DNA of 64,000 bases from Stenocarpella maydis. Lineage: Eukaryota; Ascomycota; Sordariomycetes; Diaporthales; Diaporthaceae. Numbering within the stretch: the first letter of the stretch is position 1; each line of letters begins with the position of its first letter. The stretch lies in the NCBI GenBank assembly GCA_002270565.1, contig NQMI01000096.1, positions 1 through 64,000 of the forward strand, read 5' to 3'. The notes below the pieces were generated by a model. The model did not search any database. It worked only from the letters and a program-made list of their open reading frames with translations, and was not told the origin of the DNA. The translations under genes were made by a program, and so were the position numbers. This document shows, one piece after another, positions 22,801 to 33,443 of the stretch.

Positions 22801-23185
22801 CCGAGGTGTGCGACTGCGGTGTCCCGGGACTCACGAGACCCGATAGGGCCGATGCTGGCAGAGGCGTCGAGGTCCTCCTGCTCGCACTGGCGCCGTGCAC
22901 CACGACATCATTACTGTTGTGACCGATGACCACGATAGGCTTGGGGACTCTCTTATAAGTTTTCCGCTTCGGCGACGAGTTGCTGCTCATCCATGACGAC
23001 CGGCCCTTGTGGGCATGGCGGAGCTCCTTTTGGAGCTGCTGCTGTTGGTACTGCTCCAACTCATATTGCATCCGGATCGTCTTGGCGCTGGAACACTCAA
23101 AGGCATCTTCGTTGTCACTATCCGACTCGGGCCATGTCCGCCGTTGTGTGATGAGCTTGCGGATGCTGAATCCCGCACGAGACAT
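19850..23185 (-). CDS. Large conserved fungal protein, unknown function
   Basis: A 1,111-aa frame with no intron evident. I do not recognise a domain. The start was set at MSRAGFSIRKLITQRRTW because the 128 codons upstream (Cys/Pro/Ser-rich) look untranslated. Residues 30-70 are Gln/Glu-rich and may form a helix (MQYELEQYQQQQLQKEL), followed by basic KRKTYKRVPKPIVVIGHN. A coiled coil is likely near residue 475 (SRELQEQVQQLQRASQALQI). A central block, WNLKADNVTEKLFSGSRGRFGF, and a C-terminal third (KSAPFTATMPCFEHGRIRLA; LDWTAFQMAILGGAGDFFSD; a run to the end at YATAFYGTD) are dense in aromatic residues and probably folded. The remainder is Ser/Pro-rich and disordered. Function is unknown. Confidence 0.75.
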   Translation of the reverse strand: MSRAGFSIRKLITQRRTWPESDSDNEDAFECSSAKTIRMQYELEQYQQQQLQKELRHAHKGRSSWMSSNSSPKRKTYKRVPKPIVVIGHNSNDVVVHGASASRRTSTPLPASALSGLVSPGTPQSHTSDGSLSPCGGSVCSRRHHHQRHHSDSKASISSAGTTPSKPRLSTPTMSAGWTSPLNGALCPAARPTWATKKSPHEARSFLISPSPCTGLAHGDHDGTPSPQPIPTTNSNHTSHFRTPTTTTTTQNPLSCAAITTDSNSVGMHGHQHRNHRYGDSTESYPLDTPIMQNAKDNKVGGGEAARAVQKPSKGPNQDENPFESILEGKDDQNCGHLPANVQQLIWETDEAFKAVGNALAEARLASQSHPQSRELQEQVQQLQRASQALQIQTKSLDTTTLWQTLPATTYQAPVSRARKESVVASPVSPTPGRGSITSFPRKNKSSPVSSSDNMLRSPTNSSSIKKAKRKSPSRPRTPRSATISTPTASTWPDTPAPTAKASTFGASTPSAEGSSTPQRQHNSHRSLARWNLKADNVTEKLFSGSRGRFGFHKIEADEVVTPGQVQQYRQSRIAKAEAEAQAETRRSNSNESLRSTAGGAGEAVSDNSGVNTPVEPFHLQDLPSKIGNSGVANLGVLSPVPEVLTPKSATFGLDRDAPRKPDPAEPETPLTATRYPKQEQTPLATPPPTPPQPPYNTADGRFPTSTPPPDEDTITFFKSHSFPDPPAKESPQRPAHKRGNPSSSRLPILPTIPEVRITSAPSQHGYPKSQNARRPSEMRMDQPSPRLSVAEMANFEEDDEYLFFKSAPFTATMPCFEHGRIRLAKADLAKAGTINSLESKLLSSPDETLDWTAFQMAILGGAGDFFSDPSDFCARDAEEELVDDLCDWLGGVGLPSDALGALVKSEEKALPRSQVTAYAPVHVSAISPPGSGSRSFHDPSRNHSINHIVNGSNSSGSGSARSSGEVSEGIQEMVREQSMPIPINSEHPSGFWNTRPFDAARFYTGGGVKRWTFEGHPKRYQGPGIDVDKANMLQRGSPKPSPEGLEAGRVKLREGVDSLPQSPMLDLVMTTGVDGSKEYVPMGYNLGHDLGDFLKWESENVYATAFYGTD

Positions 23186-24133
23186 CCTCTTACTTCTTCG
23201 GAGACAAGCCCTCGCCCTTGTCGCTTCAGAGGTCTTCTCGCTTACATGCGACAGTCCTGGACCCGGGCGGCGAGAAGGAAAGAGGAAGGGAGAGGAGACG
23301 GAAGTGGACGACAGCCTCAAGTCACATGGCAGACCTATACGACAGGGGGCGAGAGTGCTCGGGGCTTTGGCGCATACGACGTGGGCGCAAACAGGAGTGG
23401 AAGTCACCCGTGGTTGTAGTATCAAGAGGGCGTTATCGAAAGCTGGCTCGACCGTGGTGTTGAGGAAGGTAAAACCCAGCCGGTAGTCCAAGGTGAGCCG
23501 CAGGGTTGAAAGGTGAGGGCGGAAGCGGCGGGGGGGGGGTGATTGTCGTTGAGAATACACGTCGAGCAAGCAGGCAAGGACCTGAGAAGGAGGAGCAGCG
23601 ATGGGTGTGGGATCGAATGTCTTTTACCCTGGACCCAGGATCATCCCCACCTCGACTCTTGGGTTGCATCGGTCAAGACAGGTGTGGTGCAGACAGCCTA
23701 GCCTGGTCTTGAGCCCTGCACCTGCCGACCCGTTCCATGATCAACACCTGCCTGTGATGCGCCGAGCAGCCTGGAGAGCCAGGGAATGTCACCAAGTGTT
23801 ACCACGGCAGGTGGGTATCAACATGCAGCCCAGCACCACCACCGGTGGCCCACCTGCAGCGAGGCAGGGCTCGCGCTGAGGTACTCCGTACCGGGCCACG
23901 CACCGGGCGCGAAGGTCATCGTATACATCGTATGCCTCTGCGACGGGCTTAAACTACGCACTCGTCCTCCTGCCACATGAAGTGAGAGCCTTCAGCAGCC
24001 CAGCAGCGAGAATGCCGCGAGTGGAGGCTGGGTGGTCATGGCCCCCGATCCAAGGGCCAGGGCAGGGTGGGCTGGTCTTCCTCGCTGCGGGTCGGCTCCA
24101 GGACTCGTCCTGTCAGCAGCAGTACACCTCCAA

Positions 24134-24219
24134 CACTAGTGTACACTACACTAATAAGACGGGAAGCCGGGCAGGGGGGTCTACACTAGTGTACATACCT
24201 AGGTACCTACATAGGTACT
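24134..24219. promoter_or_regulatory. Cluster of palindromic ACACTAGTGT and TACCTAGGTA sites
   Basis: Within 86 bp there are two ACACTAGTGTACA palindromes about 50 bp apart, a CTACACTACACTA direct pair, and TACCTAGGTACCTACATAGGTA. Such dense symmetric sites suggest protein binding; no factor is known to me. Confidence 0.35.
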
Positions 24220-27200
24220 GCCCGACAGGGCTCGCCCTTGAGCCACCTTGTGCATGGTGGCTCAAACCAGGGCGCCCCGCGAACCACCCGATTATTTTTA
24301 TCCGCAGGTGGCCCTACGCCATCCGGCCCGCCTTTTAGTGTAGACTCTCAGGCCCTCCCGCGCGCTCCCCTCGTCTAGCGAGCTTCACTCCTTACTCGTG
24401 TGCCTTCATGCAGGTCAGGTGCCATTGTTGATGGCTGCTTCACCTCGAGCGACCTTCACTTGAACCGAGCAGGGAGATGGGTCGATGCCGGATGGACTGG
24501 CGGGTTGCAACGATTCCACCTCGCATGCAACCGCTGGCTGTATCGCTGTGGTGAGGGCAGATGATAAGTCTGCAGCCGAAATGAGAGTCCCAGTCCCCTC
24601 TGCACTATCGGTGGTGACAGGCAGCCACGTCTGTTCCGGCAGCCGAGGCACACACACGGACGGGTTGCAAGCCACGTCCCGTAGACCACAGACCCTGACC
24701 GGGAGCTGGGCGCCCTCGCAAAGGAGCGCAGGATCCCGTGGATTGGCCGCTGGACTCCTGCGGGACGGTTGAGAATCGGCTGCGACCGGCACCTCACTCG
24801 ACCTGCTCCACCAGACCCGTCGTGGGGATTGCCCAGGCTGGACCCGAGCTGGGGTCCAGGGCGCCGCTGTGCGTGCCCCGAGTAATGATAACGCATCAGG
24901 TGATGGATTGCCAGGCGGGCGGGGAGAAGGTCGAGGTTCGTGTGCCTGGCTTGGTCGAGCCCTGCCTGGCGACTGTACAAATAGTATTGTGTGTGTGCCT
25001 GCTGCGCCATGTGCACGAGGCCGGATAGCTGCCTGCAGGGTTGCGATTCAAGCAGCCTGCCGTCACAGGACTGGCGTTCGCAGCCACGGACGAATGCAGA
25101 TGCAGCCTTGTAAGCGCTCCTTCAGCTTCCAGTGGGGTTCCCACAATCCCTTGTGCTACACTACTCCGTACGCAGCGCAATCGGGTCCAGCGTGCCGCAA
25201 CGTCATCGTCTCCTGCGTAGGACTTGTTCCGCCGCAGAGACTCGAGTCACGGGGCCGGTCGGATGTCCTGTCTGCGCCTCTCACATCAGGTGGTCCACAC
25301 GAGACCCGTTGCATGCTCTAGCTCTCCCATATCGAGTCTTTGAGCTGGGGCAGGGCGCAGCGCAGGTTTCACGTATGACGGTGGCCAGCAATCGCCCTCA
25401 GGGCCCTCGGGCCTCAGGCGGGTCTGTACACAGCCAGCATGAGCGTGGGGGCGGGGCCACCGACCCTTGCAGAGGTACATGCAGTTACGCTACACTACAG
25501 ACCACATGTGCTCAGTCTGCTGTGTGGTCGGTGCGTGCTGGACCAAAGATCCGTGTGGAGTTCTGGACGGAAGCGATGCCATGCATCTTCGGCCGGGCCA
25601 GGTCGAGGGCCCCTCCCTGGCCTCAAGATGCTAGCTAGGCCGCGCCGTCCAGGCCAGGCCACAGATGGGGGTGGGACGAAACGGGATCCGGGCTCGCTGG
25701 CCATTGTGGTGGTGGTGGTGGCCGAGTCTGAATCGGGCCTTGGCCTGGAGCAACCTGTCCAAGAGCCTCTTGATGGTTGAGGCTGCATGTGGTCAGTGCT
25801 TGGAGAAAGCCGACCAGGCCGGGTCCTCAGGTCCTAAGGTAGCAGACCCTGGGCCATGGGCCAAGAGCAGCAGATTTGGCTAATTTCCGCAGTCGAGCCG
25901 ACACGGGAATGGATTCTTGTTGGTTGGTCGATCCGGTCTCTTCAGACGCGGGAGGCAGGAGAGGCAAGGTCAGGCGAGGTGAGGCGAGGTGAGGATGGGG
26001 ACAGCTGGAAGACGCCATCGCGTCTTCTCCCTTGGCAGGATTTGCGAGGTTGGCTGGTGGGAACACCAGGTGGTTCTCGCCCATCGCTAATGCCTTCTAT
26101 TCGCCGCACTAGACCACATGTGAGGATCGCCAATGGACCTGACGGTGGACGGACAGACGATGGCCACTTTTGGAGCTGCTTGGGCGTTTTGGTCTACTAT
26201 GTAGACCAACACAATGCGCATTCAAACTGCAGCCCTCCGTCGAGGGCGAGGACGCCTGACATGATGCAGCCGTGACCTGCATGTGGTACATGAGGTGGAC
26301 GGTGCTTCGCCGTCCCTTTGCAGGCTGCAGAGGCCATCCTGGAGTCTGCCTGATCTGATGTGGGCATTTCCACTTTGCACTACACTAAATACCCATGTAG
26401 TATGGACCGATGTGACATCGAATCCTCCACATGCAATTGAGACTCCACCTCAACAACAATCACTCAGCCAGCCAGCCAACCAACCGTCCAACAGACCAAC
26501 CGTCAATCGGCCGGCTGAGTTCCGACACCGAGGGCATCAAAACAAGCTCCCACTGGCTGAGCAACCAGCCAGGCAGCCCAGGAAGGGCAAAGGGACGTCA
26601 TTGCGCACGCTCGCGACAAGCGCGATGGATGCATTAGTCTGCTGGCCCGGCCGCGGCTGTTTTTACGGAGCACTCCAATAAGCGCCAAACCCAACGGCCC
26701 ATTCACTCGGTGCTTCAAGACGCTGCCTTGTCTTTACGTCTTAGATGCCTCTACTGCAAACAGGAAAACCCAAGGATGCTTTCCCGGGCGCCCCCAGCAA
26801 TCCCTCTCCAGCTGCATCGTCAGCTTCTCCAGATCTCCGGCCCCATCCGGGTCTCCCTGGACGGCCTCCCTCGCTCAGGCACGCTTGAAAAAGACCGGAA
26901 ATAGCAGCATGGGGAATCTCCACTATAGCCGATGCGGGTGCTGCTTGGAACCGTAAACAAGCTCAGCAGAGCAGCAACCACCAAACCTCTCCGTCTGGTA
27001 GCTGGCCCAATAATCGGACTGCATCCTCCGACCGGCTCCCAGCGCAAAAACGTACTTTTGCTTTGGTCTCTAGCTACCTACCAGTGGAGTGCCCGAGCCG
27101 ATCGCTGGCCAACGCACAAATGCCTGGCATCGACAGCCCCCGGCCTGTCCCATTTGATCTTCCTCATACAAGACTCCTCACACAGCAGGAAAGCTCTCGA

Positions 27201-28547
27201 GGTCGTAACATGGTCACTCTGGCTGGCCACATCCTGAACCCCAGTGTGGTACACCCCGCACTACCGATTCATCCGTATCCAGTAAACAGGTAGTCAAGCT
27301 CGACGTCTTGCTCGAGTCCAGTCATTGCAAAGCCATGCTGGCACAGCCATCCATAACAATGCGGGCGGTGATGCTTAAACGCTTGCTATAAACCTGCTCT
27401 CTCTCATCCGTCAGCCACGATGCTGAATGTTGCCAGACCAGGGAAGCACACTCGTGAGAGGGTAGTCCTACAAAGCGCAGAGCCATGGTGGGGGTGTGAG
27501 ACCACCTCGCGACCGACTTTCTTGAGGCACTTTGTTTCTCTCGCGGGGTCGCGCGAATACCCTCTCGAGGCCTGCTGCGCCGCTTCTTGACCTTCAGCAG
27601 CCCAACAGCTTGGGAGTCTTGAACAGTCTTCCCGAACCATCCGGCTCTCTGTTGGGCTGCTAGGTCAAAGCCGCGGCGGTGTCTTGACTTTTGCTGAGGC
27701 GACACTCTTCTCAGCAGCATTCGTCAGATACCTAACCAGCCGTTGCTCCCATGCGGATGCGATCCACGCCGCCAGATCTTAAATAAGCATATAGCACATC
27801 ATTGCGCAGTCTGGATATGCCACGACCCGGGGTGCCAGCAAGCTGGAAGAGGGCCCGTTCCCATCGGTCTGTAAATGGGAGCTCTATGTTCCGTGAGGAT
27901 GTGAAATGGGAGGCGCGGCTCAGCAGGGGTAAGCTGACGGTATTCCCAAAAGGGCCATGTCTTGGCCATCCGTTTCTAGCGACTGAAAGCGGCTCTTGAG
28001 AGGTAAGACCGGGTGTGGGAATGGGCCATCTCTGTAGAGCTGGGTCAAGGCCGCAGGCTCCAAGATCAAAAATAAAACAAAACAAAACACGCGCCACCTG
28101 GCTGCTGTGACCTGTTTGAGACCATGGAATGCAGTCAACAATTTGGGGCCTGCGCGGCGTGCAACGGATGCCCCATGCTTACTATGTAGACAGCCATGAG
28201 GAGGCCAGAGGTGCCCTCGTGGGCATATTACGTGTACCTGTTGCCATCGACTCCGACGCGCAATCAACCAGCCAGTCCAGCGAGACATCGGGGAGGTCAT
28301 CGGGTGACTGGGCCCTGAGACAAGCCGTGAGACGAGCCGTGTGGGACTGGGTCCGGGTATTCTCGCCCGGGCCGGGCAGAGGACGGACGGCAAAAATGTA
28401 AAGCACGCAGGCTGGCAGGTAGGCTTGCTGGCTGGCTGCCCAAGAAACGAGACGGATGCACAACGCCTCTCTTGGCCCTTTCGCGGCCCTGCATCCTGAC
28501 CCTGCCGCCGGGTGTACCGCTTACGCATTCCTGCACGACGCTCCGGC

Positions 28548-28588
28548 TGAGCCCCGGCTGAGCCCCGGCTGAGCCCCAGCTGAGCACA
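28548..28588. repeat. 11-bp tandem repeat (GCTGAGCCCCG)
   Basis: Three to four near-perfect 11-bp units in the gene-free region downstream of RAD1. Confidence 0.8.
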
Positions 28589-28849
28589 CCGGCCAGATGG
28601 GCGGCGAGGTTCTTGTGCGACTGCAAGAGGCCACTTTGGATGCCGGTACTCTGGAACACGAGACTGCAGCTGCAGCCAGAACAGGCCTGGAGATGTGAAT
28701 AGCATTAACCTCAAGAGTCCACGTCTTGCCTATCAGTAACCGACTTCGAGCTCAACCTGTGGCTATTATGGTGTCGCAGTGACGTTAAAAACAAGTAAGC
28801 TAAATTTATCAAGACTTCGATAGACGCGCGCGTACTCGGGCAAAGGCCC

Positions 28850-29910
28850 TCAGCCCTCAGCCTCTACTTCCTCTCCGTCGTCAACTTCGTCGTCCTCGTC
28901 GTCGTCGTCGAAAGTAACGTAGGGGACGAAGGTAAATGTGATGAAATTCGACCTGCTGCCCTCAACCTCCACCATGAATTGCACGCACAGAACGCCCTGC
29001 CCATCCCCCCGAAGACTGACCTTGCTGGCGAGACGCATCGCCTCAGTGGCCGTCTTGATCATGTCGAATTTGAAGCTCTGAACCCACTTGTCGCGCACGG
29101 TGAGTGTCTCCAGCAGATCCCGTCCCTTAGCGAAATCCACGCTGGATCCGCCGAGTGGCCCAGTGCATGACAGCCGGAGGTACGGCTCCTGCCTGGACGT
29201 CGCGATGACGAGCCTAGTGGGATTGGAGTGCGCCATCTCGTTGAGCGCGTCCAGCAACCAGCGCGACTGCATGATGATTTTGAATGCGATGTCATCTCTG
29301 TCGAAAGGGATGTCCTCTGGTGCCTCTGGCAAGTAAGTCTTGAGGTTGCAGGTGGTGTTGACGCCCGTCTCCTCGAGGATGACGCTGAAAGAGCCGCCCT
29401 CCTCCGGGTAAGACAGGACACAAGTCCCTGTCATACCCAGGGTCTGGTTGCTGAAGGCGTCGGGGCGGTAGTTTCGGAGGTTGCTGCGGTAGGGGTCTGC
29501 TTCGGACTTTGCTTGCCTCGCAGCAGCGTCAGAAGCGCCGAATATCTGGAGAGTCTCCAGGAATGCAGCCAAGGAGATCTGGAAGCTAGGCCACGCCGGC
29601 TCGCCCCCATCCTCAGGCTGGGGGACGTTGAGGGAGAAGCTGGTGAAGAGTGATTTGTCCAAGTTCGCGACGCCTAAAACGCCACGGTCAGCAGTCCGTC
29701 GCGTAGTTGTAATACAACAGTAGTCTTTTGCTGACCTTGAGCCACTCGAGATTGATCAGCTGCGAACTTGATAAGCTCGTCTGTAATCTCGACATGGACT
29801 TTGTTTGTGAAGTTGATGCACTTGAGCATCTGCTGGATTGGCCTGGTCGAGCTGGCGAGCGCGCGGAACAGAGGGGGCGCCTGTGTAGGGTGGGGGGTCG
29901 ACGTTGCCAT
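28850..29910 (-). CDS. rad1: DNA damage checkpoint clamp subunit Rad1 (9-1-1 complex)
   Basis: Two exons on the minus strand: 29910-29736 and 29673-28850. The 62-nt phase-1 intron has donor GTCAGC and acceptor TTTTAG, and the join restores RVAQG-VANLDKSLFTSF. The product is 332 aa, the normal size for fission-yeast-type Rad1 (Rad17 in budding yeast). Features are the PCNA-like N-terminal strand (FRALASSTRPIQQMLKCINF; VHVEITDELIKFAADQSR), a second-domain start (GTCVLSYPEEGGSFSVILEE), RWLLDALNEM and RLSCTGPLGGSSVDF, and a C-terminal FMVEVEGSRSNFITFTFVPY followed by an acidic tail of Asp/Glu. Rad1 forms the PCNA-like ring with Rad9 and Hus1 that is loaded at damaged DNA and activates ATR-type kinase signalling in the nucleus. 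Confidence 0.93.
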
Positions 29911-30110
29911 GATGGGATAACAATGATGAATGTGGGGTTGAAACGAAGGGGATTCTGGGTGCGATTATGGTCATACACAGCTACTTTGGACGCAGAGTGT
30001 CAAGTCAAGGTTGGTCTCTTGTTTCGCTGATCAATCTATGGTATGGACACGATACCGCCTGCTACGGCCTGGCCTCGTCGCGTCCGGGTATCTCGGGGAA
30101 CGTTGTGACC
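29911..30110. other. Short RAD1 promoter / OST5 3' spacer
   Basis: Only 200 bp separate the OST5 stop from the RAD1 start on the same strand. Nothing specific was recognised. Confidence 0.5.
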
Positions 30111-30485
30111 TCAAACGTAAACGCCGACAGCACAGAACATGTAGACGGTCCCCACTCTATGCAGCATTGTCAGGAAGGAGTGGCACGGAGTTGGGAATGG
30201 GAAAGGAGGCGCGGGCAGACATACGCGATGGCCAGAGAGGCTGGGATTCCGATGACGGGCACGTTGACTGCGGATCGGTCTGAGGGACAGGTTCGTAAGC
30301 CTGAGGACACAGTGCGTGTGTGCAACGGGAGGAGGTGGGTTCTTACTGAGGGCGAAGATGCCAAAGGAGAAGAGACCCAGAAGGAGGAGGACGAAGGCGA
30401 CGAGGAATTGAGTGCCCTTGCCAACGGTAGGCAGGAAAGGGGTGCCAGCAGCGGCTTGCCAGACATCAATGAGCTTCGAATCCAT
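30111..30485 (-). CDS. OST5: Oligosaccharyltransferase subunit OST5 (TMEM258 family)
   Basis: A tiny three-exon gene: 30485-30347, 30279-30225 and 30156-30111. Intron 1 has donor GTAAGA and acceptor CCTCAG (phase 1); intron 2 has GTATGT and CATAG (phase 2). The spliced product is 79 aa. It has an N-terminal amphipathic piece (MDSKLIDVWQAAAGTPF), a first membrane span (FLVAFVLLLLGLFSFGIFAL), a short NRSAVNVPVIG loop, and a second span starting GIPASLAIAVGTVYMFCAVG and ending GVYV. Two spans and the VGVYV/VGIYV-like end are typical of the OST5/TMEM258 family, a small ER-membrane subunit of oligosaccharyltransferase, which transfers N-glycans to nascent proteins. Exons 2 and 3 are 55 and 46 nt, so the gene is easy to miss. 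Confidence 0.88.
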   Translation of the reverse strand: MDSKLIDVWQAAAGTPFLPTVGKGTQFLVAFVLLLLGLFSFGIFALSKNPPPPVAHTHCVLRLTNLSLRPIRSQRARHRNPSLSGHRVCLPAPPFPFPTPCHSFLTMLHRVGTVYMFCAVGVYV

Positions 30486-30934
30486 GAGGCGTGTATGGCT
30501 ATGGTCGGCTGGTTGGCTGCTGTGTCTAGACGTGGCTCCAGGTGCTTCGCGATGTGGTGTTCGCGGCGGGTGAGCTGTGGAAGTCTGCGATGGCGGGTCC
30601 AAGCTTCAGCTTATCAGTGCTCAGTGCTTCTGGAACGAGATAGCAGACTTTGAATTGCGTCCTTTCTCTCGTGCTGGTCTCGTGCACAAAACGCGGCCTT
30701 GCATCAAAGGGTTATGGCAGAACAGCTTGCTGTGCAGGACAAGACCACCCTTCACATTCACCATCGCCGAAGCAAGCAAGCAAGCAATACACGATAGGTG
30801 GCAGCTTGGCAACACCCACCCCCCCTGGGGCTACCTTGGTACCACGCTAATCCCCATATCGCTTAGCACACTCCGCTACTGTCCCCCAGCGCCTGGAGGT
30901 ACCCTCGTACCCTTGTACCCTCGTACCGCCCAAG
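30486..30934. other. Divergent promoter OST5 / GCN5
   Basis: A 449-bp region between OST5 (minus) and GCN5 (plus). Close to the GCN5 frame it carries GGTACC and repeated CTCGTACC/TTGTACC elements (30892-30925). Confidence 0.55.
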
Positions 30935-33443
30935 ATGAGAAACAAGACAAAGAAGAAAGCTGGCCGAGGCGGCAGGAACGGTGGCGCCACCAACAGGAAC
31001 CCCATCGCCAGCGAGGGACCCAGCGGCTACATTGGCCCCAGCACCATCCCACCGTTTCATGAATGGAGTCACCTCCCGCTTGACGAGCAACTCAAACACG
31101 CAAAAGACTGGCGATTGCAGCACTCGACCAGTGTCCAGTCGTCAGGCCCTGGCCCCACTTCCTCCTCCACCGCGGCCCGACCGTCGTCTCCCCACGCCCT
31201 TCAACCGCGTGCGCCTCGACCTGGCCCCGTCACCCTAGCGCCAGAGCTCCCAACCGCGCGCCCCTACCTAACACCTGGCCAACCTCCTGCCGCACAGCAC
31301 TTCGGCAGCGGCCAGACCTCCACGGGACAGGCATATCCACCTTTTTACCCTGCTGGAGTCTCGAGCCCGTCCATCACGACACCGCGTCCTCGCCTGGACC
31401 CCGCCGAGACCGTCACATCTGCTGCCGTCGCCGCTGGGCCCGCCGCCGTTCCGCTGCGAACGCCCTTTGAACGTGACTCTTCCTTTGCTGAGGGCTACAG
31501 CGCCTGTGACTCCAACGTCACCAACGCCCCACCCTCTGCCCCCACAAACCGCGTCCCAGTCCCTCTTGTGCCTGGTCCGCCAGCTACCTCCTCCTCGTCT
31601 CTTGCGCCGACACGTAACCACCGTCACTCGACCCCGTCACAGACTTCAGCCTCTGACCAAATCCCGTGGAACCCCCTCCGTGCACTCGGAGACCTCACGG
31701 TTCAGCCTCAATCGCGCCGCCGTCTCCCGGAATCCCTATCGCCAGTCACACCGTCTTCCGTCGTGAGCGACGGCCAATTCCCTAGCACTGAGGGCCAACA
31801 AATCCCACCCGAGGTCCCTAATCACCCCAGCGCCCTAGACAGACTCTCCGAGTCTGGAGACACTGGTGTTACGATAGAGTCGATCCCAGTCAACCCGGGC
31901 GTAGGAGAGCAGCAGAGTGGGCCTATATCAGATGATCCTACCGTTCTGCGCGCCATACGTGACGTCGAGGCCCAGATTGAGGAACTTGAATTCCAGCCCC
32001 TGACGGCCCCAGTCAAAGAGCCGACGGCCCCAGTCAAAGAGTCTCCGCCGCCTCCCAGCGACAGTGAGGCTGTCGGCAAGAATACAGCCAAGAACCGAGC
32101 CAAGAAGGCCAGAAAGAAGGAGAACCGAAAGGCTAAGAAAGCTGCAGCCGCCGCTGAACAACCCGAAGACCACACGGATCCGGACAAGATGAAGGACGAC
32201 ATCAAGAGGAAGGCAACCGAGGACCCTGTCTCGCCCGCAGCGGCCAAGCGCGTTAAGCACGACGACTCAGCTGAGCCTGCTCCAAAGCCAAAGATGGCCG
32301 TCATCCCATTCCCAGAGAAGGTATGTGTTGAGTTTTTGTAGGTCTCATACTGGTGGTGGTGTTGATGCTGACTTGGGGGTCCAGCCTGCTCAACTCGAAG
32401 AGCGTGCCGGTGACATCCAGTTCCGCGTGGTGAACAATGATGGCGACAAGGACAGCTTCATCATCATGACCGGCCTGAAGTGCATCTTCCAGAAACAGCT
32501 GCCAAAGATGCCCAAGGATTATATCGCGCGCCTGGTTTACGACCGCACACACGTCTCCATAGCCATCGTCAAGAAACCCCTTGAGGTAGTGGGTGGCATC
32601 ACGTACCGCCCGTTCAACGATCGCAAGTTTGCGGAGATTGTGTTCTGCGCGATCTCATCTGATCAGCAAGTCAAAGGCTACGGTGCCCATCTGATGGCCC
32701 ATTTGAAGGACTATGTCAAGGCCACGAGCCCCATCATGCATTTCCTGACCTATGCGGACAACTACGCCATCGGTTACTTCAAGAAACAGGGATTCACCAA
32801 GGAGATCACTCTGGACAAGTCCGTTTGGATGGGCTACATCAAGGACTACGAAGGCGGTACCATCATGCAGTGTACGATGCTTGAGCGGGTTCGCTACCTT
32901 GAGGTTGGCCGTATGCTACAGAAGCAGAAGGAGTGCGTCCTAGCCAAGATCCGTGCCTACTCGAATTCGCACGTTGTCCACCAGCCGCCCAAACAGTGGA
33001 AGAACGGCCCGTCACCCATCGACCCCATGAAGATCGAGGCTATCAAGAACTCCGGATGGTCACCGGAGATGGATGAGCTGGCCCGCCAACCTCGCCACGG
33101 CCCCAACTACAACCAGCTTCTGCACCTCCTCAATGACATGCAAAACCACCAGAGCGCCTGGCCGTTCCTCATGCCAGTCAACAAGGATGATGTCCACGAC
33201 TACTACGACGTCATCAAGGAGCCTATGGACCTCTCCACCATGGAGCAGAAGCTCGAGATGGACCAGTACACCACTCCTGAGGACTTCACCAAGGATGCCG
33301 CCCTGATCTTCAAGAACTGTCGTCAGTACAACAGCGAGGGCACACCGTACACCAAGAGCGCCAACAAACTTGAGAAGTTCATGTGGTCCAAGATCAAGGA
33401 AATCCCTGAATGGAGCCACCTCGCCGAGAACCAGGGAAAGTGA
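30935..33443 (+). CDS. GCN5: SAGA histone acetyltransferase GCN5 with long N-terminal extension
   Basis: Two exons, 30935-32320 and 32385-33443, with a phase-0 intron (GTATGT...TCCAG). The full frame is 814 aa. The HAT (GNAT) domain at about 470-620 contains [10 protein letters not shown] with the catalytic Glu, the acetyl-CoA loop [11 protein letters not shown] and [15 protein letters not shown]. The bromodomain at about 705-805 contains [24 protein letters not shown] and the acetyl-lysine-binding Asn in NCRQYN. GCN5 is the catalytic subunit of SAGA/ADA and acetylates histone H3. The first about 418 residues are Pro/Ser/Thr-rich and disordered, with a Lys-rich stretch just before the core. 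A Met at 32189 would give 396 aa, the usual GCN5 size, so either start may be used. The core call is certain; the N-terminus is not. Confidence 0.95.

Larger units (their letters stand above)
23186..28849. other. 5.7-kb region without a supported gene
   Basis: GC-rich, with many short open frames on both strands but none with a family motif, a consistent frame or credible splicing. It carries at least six CTACACTA/TAGTGTAG sites within 24.1-26.4 kb, two ACACTAGTGT palindromes (near 24134 and 24183), a TACCTAGGTACCTACATAGGTA cluster near 24197-24218, and an 11-bp GCTGAGCCCCG tandem near 28548-28588. It might hold non-coding transcripts or a gene too diverged for me to see. Confidence 0.5.

Noticed and set aside
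24456..25016. 186-codon minus frame in the gene-free region
   Set aside because: Composition is Arg/Pro/His-rich without motifs, and overlapping frames of similar length are open on both strands, as expected in GC-rich non-coding DNA.
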